64,000 bases of DNA from positions 1-64,000 of the forward strand of contig RPFO01000506.1 of assembly GCA_009746045.1 (NCBI GenBank), in the 5' to 3' direction. This document shows, one piece after another, positions 22,558-32,772 of this stretch (within the stretch, counting starts at the first letter, position 1; the number at the start of each line of letters is the position of its first letter). The notes beneath the pieces are model-generated. The model was not told the origin of the DNA. It did no database searches and worked only from the letters and a program-made list of their open reading frames with translations. The position numbers were made by a program, and so were the translations under genes. This DNA comes from Mesostigma viride (Eukaryota > Streptophyta > Mesostigmatophyceae > Mesostigmatales > Mesostigmataceae).

Positions 22558-23358
22558 GCACTTTTGCACAGGTCGGACAAATATAAATAAAATATGATTC
22601 AAATACTTTTGGCTGCTTACCGGTCGCCGTTGGATGAATTTAGATGTTTTGGTGAAAACTTTTTCGCCGTTGGATACATCTAAATTTTTTGGTGAAAACT
22701 TTTTCGCCGTTGGATACATCTAAATATTTTGGTGAAAACTGTTTCGTCGTTGGATACATCTAAATATTTTGGTGAAAACTTTTTCGCCGTTGGATACATC
22801 TAAATATTTTGGTGAAAACTTTTTCGCCGTTGGATACACTTAGTGGACTAAATATGCAACATTTATAAATCAAATGCGCAAATACGGCCAAATATCATTT
22901 ATATTTGTCCGACCTGTGAAGTTTAAGTTTAAGGCACATGCATTTCCCGCTCAGTTTCCTAATGGCGCGCGAGGCAGGACGCAGACGCGGCCAGTTCAGA
23001 CTGAAACTGAAACTTCAGATGTTAAAGTTAAAGGCCCTGGCGGCACGAGTATTTAAATATTCATTTAGATTCATTTAAATATTCAAAGCCGGTTTCGCCG
23101 TTGGATACATCTAAATTTTTTGGTGAAAACTTTTTCACCGTTGGATACATCTAAATATTTTGGTGAAAACTTTTTCGTCGTTGGATACATCTAAATATTT
23201 TGGTGAAAACTTTTTCGCCGTTGGATACATCTAAATATTTTGGTGAAAACTTTTTCGCCGTTGGATACATTTAGTGGACTAAATATGCAACATTTATAAA
23301 TCAAATGCGCAAATACGGCCAAATATCATTTATATTTGTCCGACCTGTGCACTTTTGC
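22558..23358. mobile_element. 781-bp non-autonomous TIR element with 10-bp TSD
   Basis: ACAGGTCGGACAAATATAAA at 22568 is mirrored at 23328-23348 as a 21-bp perfect TIR. GCACTTTTGC flanks both ends (22558-22567 and 23349-23358). The inside holds two arrays of a 40-bp unit with TCGCCGTTGGATACATCTAA and ATTTTGGTGAAAACT (22625-22840 and 23095-23270), plus two copies of an ~80-bp TTAGTGGACTAAATATGCAA segment. There is no coding capacity. The 10-bp duplication would fit a Mutator-like element better than the 8 bp of hAT. Confidence 0.82.
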
Positions 23359-23364
23359 CAAGCA

Positions 23365-24000
23365 CTTACTCGCCCACCTTCCCGGCAAGAAGCATTGCGC
23401 AAATAAAGTGGGAGTTTTTACTGGTCGTTCCGTCGGATCCGGAAGTCCCCAGTTCAAACCCGCGCAGGGGCTAGCGGTCCTAAGTTTTCTGCATGTTCCC
23501 ATCAGCTGCTATCTACAGTGCCGTAAGCGGAACCGCCCACACTCCCTTATAGGAACCCACCTCGGCTGGATAGCAATGAAAACTTACTCGCCCACCTTCC
23601 CGGCAAGAAGCATTGCGCAAATAAAGTGGGAGTTTTTTCTGGTCGTTCCGTCGGATCCGGAAGTCCCCAGTTCAAACCCGCGCAGGGGCTAGCGGTCCTA
23701 AGTTTTCTGCATGTTCCCATCAGCTGCTATCTACAGTGCCGTAAGCGGAACCGCCCACACTCCCTTATAGGAACCCACCTCGGCTGGATAGCAATGAAAA
23801 CTTACTCGCCCACCTTCCCGGCAAGAAGCATTGCGCAAATAAAGTGGGAGTTTTTACTGGTCGTTCCGTCGGATCCGGAAGTCCCCAGTTCAAACCCGCG
23901 CAGGGGCTAGCGGTCCTAAGTTTTCTGCATGTTCCCATCAGCTGCTATCTACAGTGCCGTAAGCGGAACCGCCCACACTTTTGCCAAGCAGTTTTTCATG
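23365..24000. repeat. 218-bp tandem repeat, about 2.9 copies
   Basis: CTTACTCGCCCACCTTCCCG begins at 23365, 23583 and 23801. Copies are nearly identical. The array is bounded on both sides by CACTTTTGCCAAGCA (23351 and 23976), which also precedes the TIR element on its left (22546). Frames of 94-118 codons inside it repeat themselves and are not called. Confidence 0.92.
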
Positions 24001-24600
24001 CCAGATTCAACTGCTGAGAGGGCGGCCGCGAAATATACCGGCTTGTTAGGTAGAAATCCGTATGTATGTTCCTTGCAGAAATCTGAGTTGTTGAGTCAAA
24101 GCTGCTACAACTACTAGTAGATATAATTTTTTCTGACAGCCCCTTCAGCAGTTGCATCCGTCATGAAAAACTGCCTAGGAGATGTGTTTTCAGAATCTCC
24201 AGATTCGGTCACTATATTCCAGGAAATCATGCTGACACTAAAAGGGTCACTATAGCCTCACCAGCCTGTAATATTAACGAGTGCCATAGCCTCTACCTTC
24301 CCTGCCTGCCCTGCTACGGAGGCAGGTGGTCACTATAACTCGCGGTTCCATCGTACGGTTACGGATACGGTCCATGACAACTCCTCGTACGGTGCGTCAA
24401 ATCCCTCGTACGGGCGACAAAATTCCTTCATACGGTCCATGACAACATCCTACAGTTTCGGTTCTTTCAGTTTCCGTTACGCAATTTTAGGTACCGCGCT
24501 GTGGTTCGACGGTACTTGGGGACCGAAAAGGACTGAACCGGTCGCGAAAAATATACACTCAAACACAGCCATTTTCGATGAGTGTGGTGGGGTATTGCTA
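24001..24600. other. unassigned
   Basis: Includes a CGTACGGT/TACGG-rich stretch at 24350-24450 and, at 24552-24600, the segment shared with 16797-16840. No gene seen. Confidence 0.4.
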
Positions 24601-26150
24601 TTGAGTGAAGCTGGGGCGTCTGGAGTCGTTGGGGCCGCGGGGGTCGCCTGCCAGGGCTTGTGGCCGACGTAGATGGCCGCCCCCTTCCAGTACACCGGCT
24701 GCCCCGCCTTGGTCTGCCGGAGCTGGAGGTAGGTCGGCCATAGCTCCCGTCGCCGTTGTTGCTGCGCCAGGGTCAAGTCGTCGTCAAGGGTGAAGTGAGT
24801 CTTCTCGAGCCGCTTGCGGCGTCGGAGAAAAGAAATCTTGTCTGCCGGGTTCTTAAACGTGAGAAGGAGCGGGGAAGCCCCTGCCTTACCCCGCGCGCGG
24901 GGAAGGCGGTGGGCGACCAGCTCAATCTCACCAGTAGGGCCCATGCGACTAAGAATTTCTCTCTCAAACGCACGAGCAAGCTTCTCAGAATTCTCACCTT
25001 CCTCCATATGTCGAAGTTCTTGACAATGACGTTGAGGCTGCGCTTGGCGAGCTCGGCCTCCTCGCGGAGGTCGAGGGTCTGCTGCTGGAGCTGTGCTGCG
25101 ATGGCGGAGGTGGTGGAGGTGGCGTGCTGCTTAAGCATGTCTGCCCAGGTCGGGATGGGAGGAGCATCGCCGGCCAGGCCAGCCGGGGCTGGCTTGGCGG
25201 CAATGTCCTTCACCGCCTGGGCGGTGAGGCCTGCGGTGTTTTGCAAAACCTCGATGGCGATTGCATTGTCCTTAAGGCGCTGGTCAATGTCGCGGAGCTG
25301 GGCGGTGATGGAGTCGGAGGGGGGGGGGGGGTGGAGGCGAGGAGGGTGGCGGTGGCGGTGGCGGTGGCGGTGGGGATGGTGGGGAGCTCAGCAGCCAGCT
25401 TACGACCCAAAGCTTGCATTTCGCAAGCGAGGGGCGTCACGTGCTGTGAGAGGTGGTGGAGGAGGGTGAATTCGCCCAAGGGGACGGGTTGCCAGAGGCC
25501 CAGAGTTCCGCGGAAGAACGCTTAAGGATGGAAAAGAGGGCGGCAAGCTGAAGGCGCGGTCGCGACCAGCCAGACAGGTCACCTACGCCGGCGGAACTGA
25601 AACTGGCCGTCAGACTGGCGGCGGAAGCATTTGTGGCGGTGGAGGCGCTGGCACAGGTCAAGAAGGGAGGCATACGACCCATAGAACAGGAGCTCCAACA
25701 TCCGGATGTGTGGCTTGTCGAAATAGCCGGGTCTGTTGACGTCGAAGGTGGAAAATAACTCGTCAACGTCAAAGTCGACATCAGACCAGCTAGGTTCGGT
25801 TGGGCGGCTACGTTTGGGCTCGGGCGAGGCTGAAGGCGAGGCAGGAATCCCGGCCGGGAGGGGGCTGGGCGACCACCAGTGCGCGACTAGTGTCACCGCT
25901 GCCTGCCGGACCTGAGGGCGAAGCTGCAGCCGGAGCTGCAGACGTATTTTCATTGCCGAGCGCAGCCGTCAGGCTGCGTTGAGTCGATAAGCGTTTGCTC
26001 ATCGTATATTGCGGAATAGCGTCGGAAAATTATATCAGCATGTGCGTCTTATAGAAAGACGAAGCGATTGTGATACTCACGGCTAAATTCAGTGCTCAAA
26101 CGTGAAAGTTATGAGCTCCGCCGTCAGCCATGGCTATCTCGTGGCTCGTG
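24601..26150 (-). pseudogene. ORF1-only LINE-like element, decayed copy
   Basis: Minus strand. The start (26002) reads MSKRLSTQRSL, shared with the copy at 29384. Downstream pieces in other frames read SASPEPKRSRP, a FYGSYASLLDLCQRLHRH stretch, a low-complexity and coiled-coil-like middle, and an L1 ORF1p-like C-terminus with VAHRLPRARGK, LLTFKNPADKISFLRRRKRL, TLDDDLTLAQQQRRRELWP and VYWKGAAIYVGHKPW (24620-25007). The 5' UTR shares GCCATGGCTGACGGCGGAGC with the other two copies. Several frameshifts exist. The 3' UTR and hairpin are absent: after the stop region the sequence changes to a different shared repeat. Confidence 0.82.
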
Positions 26151-26159
26151 GCCCCCGCG

Positions 26160-26207
26160 CATGTGCGCCCATAATGGAGGCATGTTATAATTTAATTTAA
26201 TTTTTAA
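26160..26207 (+). mobile_element. LINE 3' terminus with (TTTAA)n tail
   Basis: GCATGTGCGCCCATAATGG, then AGGCATGTTATAATTTAATT. The first part also occurs in the 3' UTR of the 29-31 kb element. The hairpin is incomplete. Confidence 0.55.
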
Positions 26208-26296
26208 TAGCTTAGACCGGTAGGATTGCGTGCTCCATCCATCCAGCGGGGTTAACGCTCCGTGACTCCCCAACGGGAGCACGAGTTTAATTAACC
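26208..26296 (+). mobile_element. LINE 3' UTR end with hairpin, plus strand
   Basis: TAGCTTAGACCGGTAGGATT, then CCATCCATCC, then GCTCCGTGACTCCCCAACGG and GAGCACGAGTTTAATTAA. It carries only about 2.5 CATC units, against four at 31565 and about ninety in the 43.5-kb copy. Confidence 0.8.
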
Positions 26297-26350
26297 CATG
26301 TGTTTTTTAAATTAGAACGCGATATATCGCGTTGTAAGCTTTTTTTAGAA
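26297..26350. repeat. CGCGATATATCGCG palindrome and TTAA junction
   Basis: AACGCGATATATCGCGTT follows a TTAACCCATGTGTTTTTT stretch. A near-identical arrangement occurs in opposite orientation at 32694-32772, which ends in AACACGGGTTAATTAATTAA. It may be another small family with a palindromic stem and TTAA tail. Confidence 0.5.
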
Positions 26351-26729
26351 CGCGTATAGCACCTAAGGAAAATTTTTTTTCATGGTCATGATGTATATAC
26401 TTTCCTGAAAGCCCATAAATCAAAGTTTTTTTGAGCTACTCAGACCTACAACATGCTAATTCATTAAAGAGATACACTGGTTTGAATACAGGGGGGTCTG
26501 ACCATGGCTGCGATTTGTTGACCCTAGGTCACAAGTCATGTGCTTATTCACAAATGGTTCATGAAAAAAATCTGGCTTCTTGCACGAGCTATGGGCAACA
26601 TATGCAGGCTTTGTGGAACAAAACTCAGGCCCATTGGGCCACTGGAGCTATTTTTCATTAGCATCACAAACACAACGCAGTACAACGCAGTGGGAAAAAT
26701 GAGAGCCCTTCACAACATGGCGCAACGAC
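26351..26729. other. unassigned
   Basis: No gene or repeat recognised. Confidence 0.35.
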
Positions 26730-28747
26730 ACGAGCCCCATAATTAATTAATTAATTAATTAATTAAACTCGTGCTCCCGTTGGGGAGTCACGGAGCACCG
26801 AAGTGCTTTTAATCCCTGTGTGTGCACTACAGGAGAAAGGGCAGAGACCCCCAGTCTCCTTCATGCCAAAGGCATGCCACAGCTGCAATCGGGCGCGGCT
26901 AGCTAAAAGGACAGGCTAACGATCCGGCAAACTGTGGGTGCAATAAGACCCATGTGAGCATATCATAGCAAGGAGCGTGGGCAAGTAATCTGAACATAGC
27001 CAGGGCGTAGCATGGCTGTACTAGGACTAGGCTAAGGCTATGGCTGGTTGTGTACCGTGCGTTGGCGGCACGTGACTAGGTGTGTTGGCACAGCTAGGCA
27101 ACATTCTAGGCATGGCTGCCTTAGCGGCAGTGACGCCAATGGTTACAAGCTAGGGCTATTGCTATTCTAGCCCGCTGGGGGCGTCCACATCTTGTGGTTG
27201 ATCATCAGGTCCCCGCCCCTCCAGTACACCTTGGGCTTCTGGGGGTCCTGCTTATGGCGGAGGTATTCCGGCCACAGGTCGCGTCGCTGCTGTTGCTGAG
27301 CGGGGGTGAGGTCGTCATCCAGCGTCCAGGTGAGGTCGTGCAACCGCTTGCGACGAGAGAGGAACCGCTGCTTATCCTCAGGGGAGGGGAAGGTGAGTAG
27401 GACTGGTGGGGGAGCCGCCTTGTCCCGTGAGTGGGGAAGGCGGTGGCACCCACGCAGTTCTACCTCACCTACCAGGCCCATGAGGGTAAGAAGCTGGTTC
27501 TTGAGCTCGTCAGCAAGAGAGGTTGACGTCTCACCTGGCTTCTGGGGGAAGCGACGTAGCACCACTCGGCACTCGCGGCGAGCGCGGTCGGTGACCTCCC
27601 GTTGCTGGGTCTGGCGGTGGTCCTCCAGCTCCTGGAGCTTTGTGGCGATGGCGTCGGTGGTGGAGGCGGTCGCTGACCGCAGCAGGTCCGCGTAGGAGAG
27701 CGGCGGGAGGTCGCCAGCATCCTGCCGGGGTGGCTGGGATGCAATGGTGGCCGTCTGCTCCGCTATCTTGGGGACCTGTGTGGCCAGGGCCTCGGTGTGG
27801 GCGGTGATGGCCTCAAGCTTCTTCAGGAGCACGCCACACTTGCCCTCCACCTGGTTAAGGCGAGAGACAAGTGCAGCATGCGTTTCCGAAACCTGCGCCG
27901 CGGTGTGTAGCGCCGTGAACTGGGGTTGTAGCTTGTGGACGACCTTGGTTTCCACGTTGGAGACCCGGGCTTCCACCGTGTTGAGCGTCGTGTTCAGCGA
28001 GGTCAGCTTCTCGGCCAACGGCCAGGTCACGTGCTCCTCCAGCACTGCTCGGATGTCATCCTTGCAGAGGGAGGAAGCCGATGTGGCTGTCGGCCGCGCA
28101 GGCTGGGCTGGGGTGCGGATCCTGGCGACAATTGTGCTCATAGGTAGCTGGAAGTAGCTGCACATGATGGCGATGCGGTGGTTGAGCTCTGGCCTGGCAA
28201 GGAACCTCTCCAGGTCGTCGGCGGGGATGGGCCCTACGGCCCCATGGAGCTTGCGTTCCTGTGATAAGAAACGCACTATTTCGGCGCATTCGTCTTTGGT
28301 CAGTTCCAGCCAGTTGGTGAAAGAAAAGCGTTCGTAATCTGGTAGGTACTTTCGCCATTTGGGTTCGTGGCAGGGTTTCTTGGGCTCGGGCGAGGCGCTG
28401 GGCGATGGGTTTGCTGGCGGTGGGTTGGCAGGCCCAGACGGCTGGTTGGCGGGTAAGCCTGGCGGCTGAACAATGGCGAGGGCGAGAGGGTTGGGCGGGG
28501 CGCTGGGAAGCTGTGCCAGCTCCTTTTCCAGCCCTCGTTTTGCTTTGGTAGTCGTCATAGCTGGTCACGTGCGTAACTTTGTCTATACTGCGTGGCAGCC
28601 GTAACCGTTTATACTGGCAAGTGCGTCTTAGAAAGGCGCATCGAATGCAAGTGGTCTGACCGAATTTGGGGCTCAGACGCAAAAGATCTGAACTCCGCCG
28701 TCAGCCATACCGCCGTCAGCCATTTTCGTTTTCGCAACGAGCCCCAT
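26730..28747 (-). mobile_element. complete ORF1-only LINE-like retrotransposon with 11-bp TSD
   Basis: ACGAGCCCCAT lies at 26730-26740 and 28737-28747. Between them (1,996 bp, minus strand) are a ~180-bp 5' UTR with two GGCTGACGGCGG motifs, an intact 463-codon ORF1, a ~400-bp 3' UTR, the hairpin with CTCCGTGACTCCCCAACGGG and a (TTAA)n tail. There is no reverse transcriptase or endonuclease frame. Flanking duplication at both ends plus a 5' UTR shared with two other copies shows the 5' end is genuine, not a truncation. This is the arrangement of a non-autonomous half-LINE, comparable in concept to mammalian HAL1. It presumably borrows ORF2 from the family whose remnants share its 3' end. Confidence 0.88.
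27167..28558 (-). CDS. L1 ORF1p-like RNA-binding protein
   Basis: An intact 463-residue frame starting MTTTKAKRGLEKELAQ. Residues 1-65 are Pro-rich with SPSASPEPKK, shared with the two sister copies. Residues ~165-275 and ~300-325 look like coiled coils (LTSLNTTLNTVEARVSNVET). Residues ~328-402 resemble the L1 ORF1p RRM (ECRVVLRRFP, GCHRLPHSRDKAAPPPVLLT, FPSPEDKQRFLSRRKRL). Residues ~403-463 resemble its C-terminal domain (TPAQQQQRRDLWPEY, VYWRGGDLMINHKMW). By analogy it would form trimers, bind its RNA and chaperone target-primed reverse transcription. It is the only protein of its element. The start codon is the first ATG after the conserved 5' UTR. An open frame among decayed sisters suggests recent insertion. 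Confidence 0.85.
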   Translation of the reverse strand: MTTTKAKRGLEKELAQLPSAPPNPLALAIVQPPGLPANQPSGPANPPPANPSPSASPEPKKPCHEPKWRKYLPDYERFSFTNWLELTKDECAEIVRFLSQERKLHGAVGPIPADDLERFLARPELNHRIAIMCSYFQLPMSTIVARIRTPAQPARPTATSASSLCKDDIRAVLEEHVTWPLAEKLTSLNTTLNTVEARVSNVETKVVHKLQPQFTALHTAAQVSETHAALVSRLNQVEGKCGVLLKKLEAITAHTEALATQVPKIAEQTATIASQPPRQDAGDLPPLSYADLLRSATASTTDAIATKLQELEDHRQTQQREVTDRARRECRVVLRRFPQKPGETSTSLADELKNQLLTLMGLVGEVELRGCHRLPHSRDKAAPPPVLLTFPSPEDKQRFLSRRKRLHDLTWTLDDDLTPAQQQQRRDLWPEYLRHKQDPQKPKVYWRGGDLMINHKMWTPPAG

Positions 28748-29150
28748 AAACGGGGCCATAGTGAGCTTGGAGGGTCAAAACGTTGAAAATAGGTGTTGTA
28801 TAAGTTATACAGCATCAAACATGCATCAAACATCATGACTGGATGACCTAATATGACGTACTGAATCAGGCAGCCATAGCCAAAGCATCATCCACTCTCA
28901 CAACGTGTTGAGCACATGCCTCGTGGGAAGGGAGGTGCTGGGCTTTCATTCCATAACGCGTGCAATACTGAAAGAAAGAGGCACGTGTAATGAAAGGCTT
29001 GGATAGGTTGAGTGATCCATGAGCTTACATGCAGGCAAAGATGACGCTGGAATGCATGCTAGCAAATGGTGGCAAGATCATTGCTAACAACACATGATTA
29101 TACACCATGATTATTGTCACAAAGTATATACATGACCATGAAAAAAACAA
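28748..29150. other. unassigned spacer between two ORF1-only elements
   Basis: Separates the 5' ends of the minus-strand element (ending 28736) and the plus-strand one (starting about 29155). No gene or promoter motif was recognised. Confidence 0.4.
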
Positions 29151-29154
29151 GCCA

Positions 29155-31193
29155 CGAGCCACGAGCGGACATGGCTGACGGCGGAGCTCAGAACTTTTGC
29201 GTCTGAGCCCCAAATGCAGTCAGATCACTTGCAACCGATGCGTCTTTTCTAGGCGCATCTGCTACTAGCATCGGTTACAGCTGTAACGCAGTATTGTGAC
29301 CAGCCTGCAGCAATTACGCAAAGCACCACGGCGTCTCTCTAAGACGCACACTGATATAATTTTCCGAACCTATTACGCAATATATGGCGAGCAAACGCCT
29401 GTCGACGCAACGCAGTTTGGCGGATGCGCTCGCCCATGACAATGCGGCAGCTGCGGCTGCAGCTTTGCCAGCTCCGGCAGGCAGCGGTGACACTAGTCGT
29501 GCACTGGTGGTCGCCCACTGAGCAACCTCCCGGGCTCAATGCCTCGCCATCGGCATCGCCTGACCCTAAACGCGCCCGCTCCGCCGACAAAACAGGAGGG
29601 TCTTCACGCCCCTCGGAACCGCGCTTTCGGCCCCAACCTTTCCAGGTCGATGATCACGACTGGACCAACATGTCCCCGGCCGATGCTCTGCACTGCATCT
29701 TCTTCGGGGACTACGCCTCGCTTTACGACCTGTGCCTCCATCTCCACGACAACAATCGCCTCCTCCTCCCGGACGGCCGCCGCTGGAACAACATCAGCAC
29801 GCTGTTCGGGTGCGCCCGCCCCCAAGTCCAGCACACCATCCTCAACTCCCTTGACTCCAGCGCTCTGGTCAACGGCGAGATCTGGGCTCCATTCATCTCC
29901 GCCCGGCCCCGCCCTCCGTTCCATCCTCACGGAAGCCTTTCAGCAGCACGTGACCCCCCTTGCTGCTGACGTCGCAGCAATGGCCGGGTGGTCCGCTGGC
30001 TGCTGAACTTCCTCACCTCACCGCCATCTCCACTGCCATTTCCGCCTCCACTGCCGACATCAAAGCCCAGCTCCTCCATGACCTCGACCTATACGCCTTC
30101 AAGCCACCGCCACCGCCCTTGAGAGCTTGTATGACACCGCCGGCCAGTCACCGCCCAGGCGGTGAAGGACATCGCCGCCCAGCCGGCGCCTGCTGGCCCG
30201 GCCGGCGATGCTCCCTCCACCTGGGCGGACTTGCTTAAGCAGCACTCCACCTCCACCACCTCCACCATTTCGGCACAACTCAAGCAACAAGCCCTCGACC
30301 TTCGCGAGGAAGCCGACATCGCCCGGCGCAGCCACAATGTCATCGTCAAGCACTTCGACCAGCCGGCAGGTGAGACCTCCACGAGCCTTCTTGAGGCATT
30401 TAAGCGCGCCATTTTTGCCCCCATGTTACTCACTGGTGAGCTGGACATGTCGGCTGTCCGCCTCCCCCGCGCGCGGGGGAAGGCTGACCCGGCACCCGTG
30501 CTCCTCACCTTTAAGTACATGGCGGACAAGCTGGCGTTCCTTCAATGCCGCAAGAAGCTCTCGGAGACTCGCTTCACGCTGGACGACGACTTGACCCTGG
30601 CCCAGCAACAGCGGCGACGCGAGCTATGGCCGACCTACCTTCAGCTCCAGCAGAGCGTTAGGGGGAAGCAGGTATACTGGAGGGGGGCGGTCATCCACGT
30701 TGACCACAAGCCCTGGCAGCCCCCTCCTGCCACCTCAGACTAGGGAATCCATACCAGTAGTGTAGATTAGTCAGGCTTAGCCTAGCATGTGGCCCACGCG
30801 CATGTGCGCCCATAATGGCGCCCATGGATGTTGCCTTCAGAATTTAGCCAAGCCATGCCTATAATGGGACTCCCATGGACGTTGCATTAAGAATATAGCC
30901 ATGCTATGCCTAGGCAGAGAGATGCTCTCAGTCGAGAAGCCATGCCCTAGCCCTTGTATAGCCATGATGATCTTCCTCCCCCGTGCCAGGATCCCCCCCC
31001 CTAGGCGGGTTGAACCTGAGACAGCATGGCGGTGCAGGTGCCCTTGAGGCACCTAGAGCAAGGGTAGCTTACATTCCCACCCTTGCATGAAGTAGCCTAG
31101 AATGTATTAAAAGCCATATGCCCCTTCTCAGGGATATGTGCAACATTTACTCCCAACGGAGTGATGTTGATAATTAATTAATTAATTAATTAT
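29155..31193 (+). mobile_element. ORF1-only LINE-like element, plus-strand copy
   Basis: Starts near a CATGGCTGACGGCGGAGCTC 5' UTR like the other two copies. It carries a broken ORF1 (29384-30743), a ~400-bp 3' UTR and ends in CATTTACTCCCAACGGAGTG followed by (TTAA)n at about 31172-31193. No reverse transcriptase lies between ORF1 and the tail. No target duplication was found. Head-to-head with the 26730-28747 element. Confidence 0.82.
29384..30743 (+). pseudogene. L1 ORF1p-like protein, frameshifted
   Basis: The ATG at 29384 opens MASKRLSTQRSLADALAHDN, which runs into a stop near 29520. The rest continues in other frames: SPSASPDPKRARS, ALHCIFFGDYASLYDLCLHL (29680-29750), and from about 30162 a long open stretch with coiled-coil-like text, GELDMSAVRLPRARGKADPA, LTFKYMADKLAFLQCRKKL, TLDDDLTLAQQQRRRELWP and VYWRGAVIHVDHKPW. 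Together these match the complete 463-residue protein in the C-terminal half. The N-terminus is instead shared with the 24.6-26.1 kb copy, so two ORF1 N-terminal types exist. Confidence 0.8.
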
Positions 31194-31474
31194 GGGCACC
31201 TAGCTGATCTTCTTGCACAATCAACGCAGTATAAACCACCAACACCCAATCCTCACGATCTATGCACGGCTTGACGACGTATACAGCACCTAAATACTGC
31301 ACAACTGCAACCTGCTATGGCTGACATGCAAGCAACGTCGAGTAGGATGGCGGTCTTACAGAGGCTGGGCAGAGGTCGGTAGAAATAAGTGGAAAACTGG
31401 CAGAAACTAGGTAGAAACACGATATACTTACGCCTGCAAGCACTATTGGGCCGGTGGCAGAGGCCATTTCCAGG
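31194..31474. other. unassigned
   Basis: Short spacer between two LINE-type insertions; nothing recognised. Confidence 0.35.
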
Positions 31475-31896
31475 AAAATACAGCATTAATTAATTAATTA
31501 ATTAATTAATTAATTAATTAGACTCGTGCTCCCGTTGGGGAGTCACGGAGCATTAACCCCGATGGATGGATGGATGGGTGCAAACAGTCCTACCGGTCTA
31601 ATCTATCTACATCGGCTACATACTACATCTATCTAATAGCATTCTAACTACAACATCTATCTAGGCAGCCGCACGCTGCCCTAGGGGAGCTATTGGGCGT
31701 GCCTCCCACGGGATTGCACACGCGGGCGCTTCCCCACTGGGGGGGGCTCGTTGTCCTCTATGACCTGGGCCCACTTGGCCTTGTCCATCATCTTCTTCCA
31801 AATCACAGAGAGGCCTAGGCCCCCCATGTCCTCGACTAGCTGTTCTGTGAAGGTGCGGGCCTTGCGGCGTCTAACATCACTGGCAAAATACAGCAT
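31475..31896 (-). mobile_element. 5'-truncated LINE with ORF2 C-terminus and 12-bp TSD
   Basis: AAAATACAGCAT occurs at 31475-31486 and 31885-31896. The 398-bp insert, read on the minus strand, starts inside ORF2 (RRRKARTFTEQLVEDMGGLG, then KMMDKAKWAQVIEDNEPPPV, stop at 31690). It continues with a 3' UTR containing ATTAGACCGGTAGGACTG, four CATC units, the CTCCGTGACTCCCCAACGGG hairpin and a (TTAA)n tail. This copy ties the hairpin to an ORF2-bearing family. Confidence 0.9.
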
Positions 31897-32383
31897 ACCG
31901 TAGCAATAGCCACGGTCACGCCTTACGCTATTTGCAGGCACCATCATGCCCGGAGCTACCCCGTAAAAGTCTGCACAAATCTCGGTTTAGCCGAGAGTCA
32001 CCGGGCGTTCGGAATGAATAAACATGTGTTAAGAAGTCGAAACACCATGGAAATACCGAGCATGGTGCCGCAGCAGACCCGAGTCCTGCCGTATTAGTAT
32101 GCATGCCGGTTTCCAGGGTTTCCGCATGAAAGTTGGGTGAGAAACTACGTTTCCTTTGCCCCAGTACCTCAACAAACTCGTAGAAACCTAATTATCAACC
32201 TTTGAACGCATCATCATGGCCGCGTGCCACCCAACAGCCACTGAAATTCGCTCGAAAACTGGCGAGATCTACCTGCCGCCATCGCCGTCGTCTTCACCTT
32301 CGTCCCGCGAAAATGCCTGATTTCAGTGGTACATCAAGGAGACTAATGTCGTTAAGGCGGCTTCCTCCACCCCATCCATCATG
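31897..32383. other. unassigned
   Basis: Target sequence of the preceding insertion plus unassigned DNA; no gene recognised. Confidence 0.35.
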
Positions 32384-32446
32384 AAATATGTGCTACATGA
32401 CCTCCCCACGGAGGCATGTTATAATTTAATTTAATTTAATTTAATC
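32384..32446 (+). mobile_element. LINE 3' terminus with (TTTAA)n tail
   Basis: AATATGTGCTACATGACCTC, CCCACGGAGGCATGTTATAA then TTTAATTTAATTTAATTTAA. Just upstream, CCACCCCATCCATC marks the same 3' UTR. Confidence 0.75.
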
Positions 32447-32552
32447 AAGGAGACAACCAGCGCAGGCCAGAAATCGGGAGAATCCGGACCATGGTAGCTC
32501 GAGCCTGCCGTTATCTTGTCCGCGTGTTCGAGTCGTTCAGGATGATGAATCA
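32445..32552 (+). mobile_element. dispersed repeat, copy 3 (partial)
   Basis: ATCAAGGAGACAACCAGCGC directly follows the TTTAA tail and matches copies at 10.3 and 19.6 kb through CGTTCAGGATGATGAAT, where it stops. Confidence 0.75.
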
Positions 32553-32693
32553 GTGGTACATATTTGTTTGCAGCTGTCACACAAAAAAAACCAAAAATAC
32601 CAGGATTTTTTCTTTAATTCTATGAGATGTTTCTGACCTGTCTTGAAAGTTTCAGACCAAAAATCGCATGTTTAATAGGCTTGCCACGTGTCA

Positions 32694-32772
32694 GATTACA
32701 ACGCGATACATCGCGTCCTAACCCTACAACGCGATGATCGCGTTGTAAAAAAACACGGGTTAATTAATTAAT
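32694..32772. repeat. CGCGAT palindromes with TTAA end
   Basis: ACAACGCGATGATCGCGTTG can form a stem. It is followed by AAAAAAACACGGGTTAATTA. Counterpart of 26297-26350. Confidence 0.55.

Noticed and set aside
23365-24000. CRISPR-like or tRNA-derived array because of 218-bp regular repeats with a GTTCAAACCC word
   Set aside because: Units are contiguous with no spacers, the genome is eukaryotic, and no A box or tRNA fold could be made around the word.
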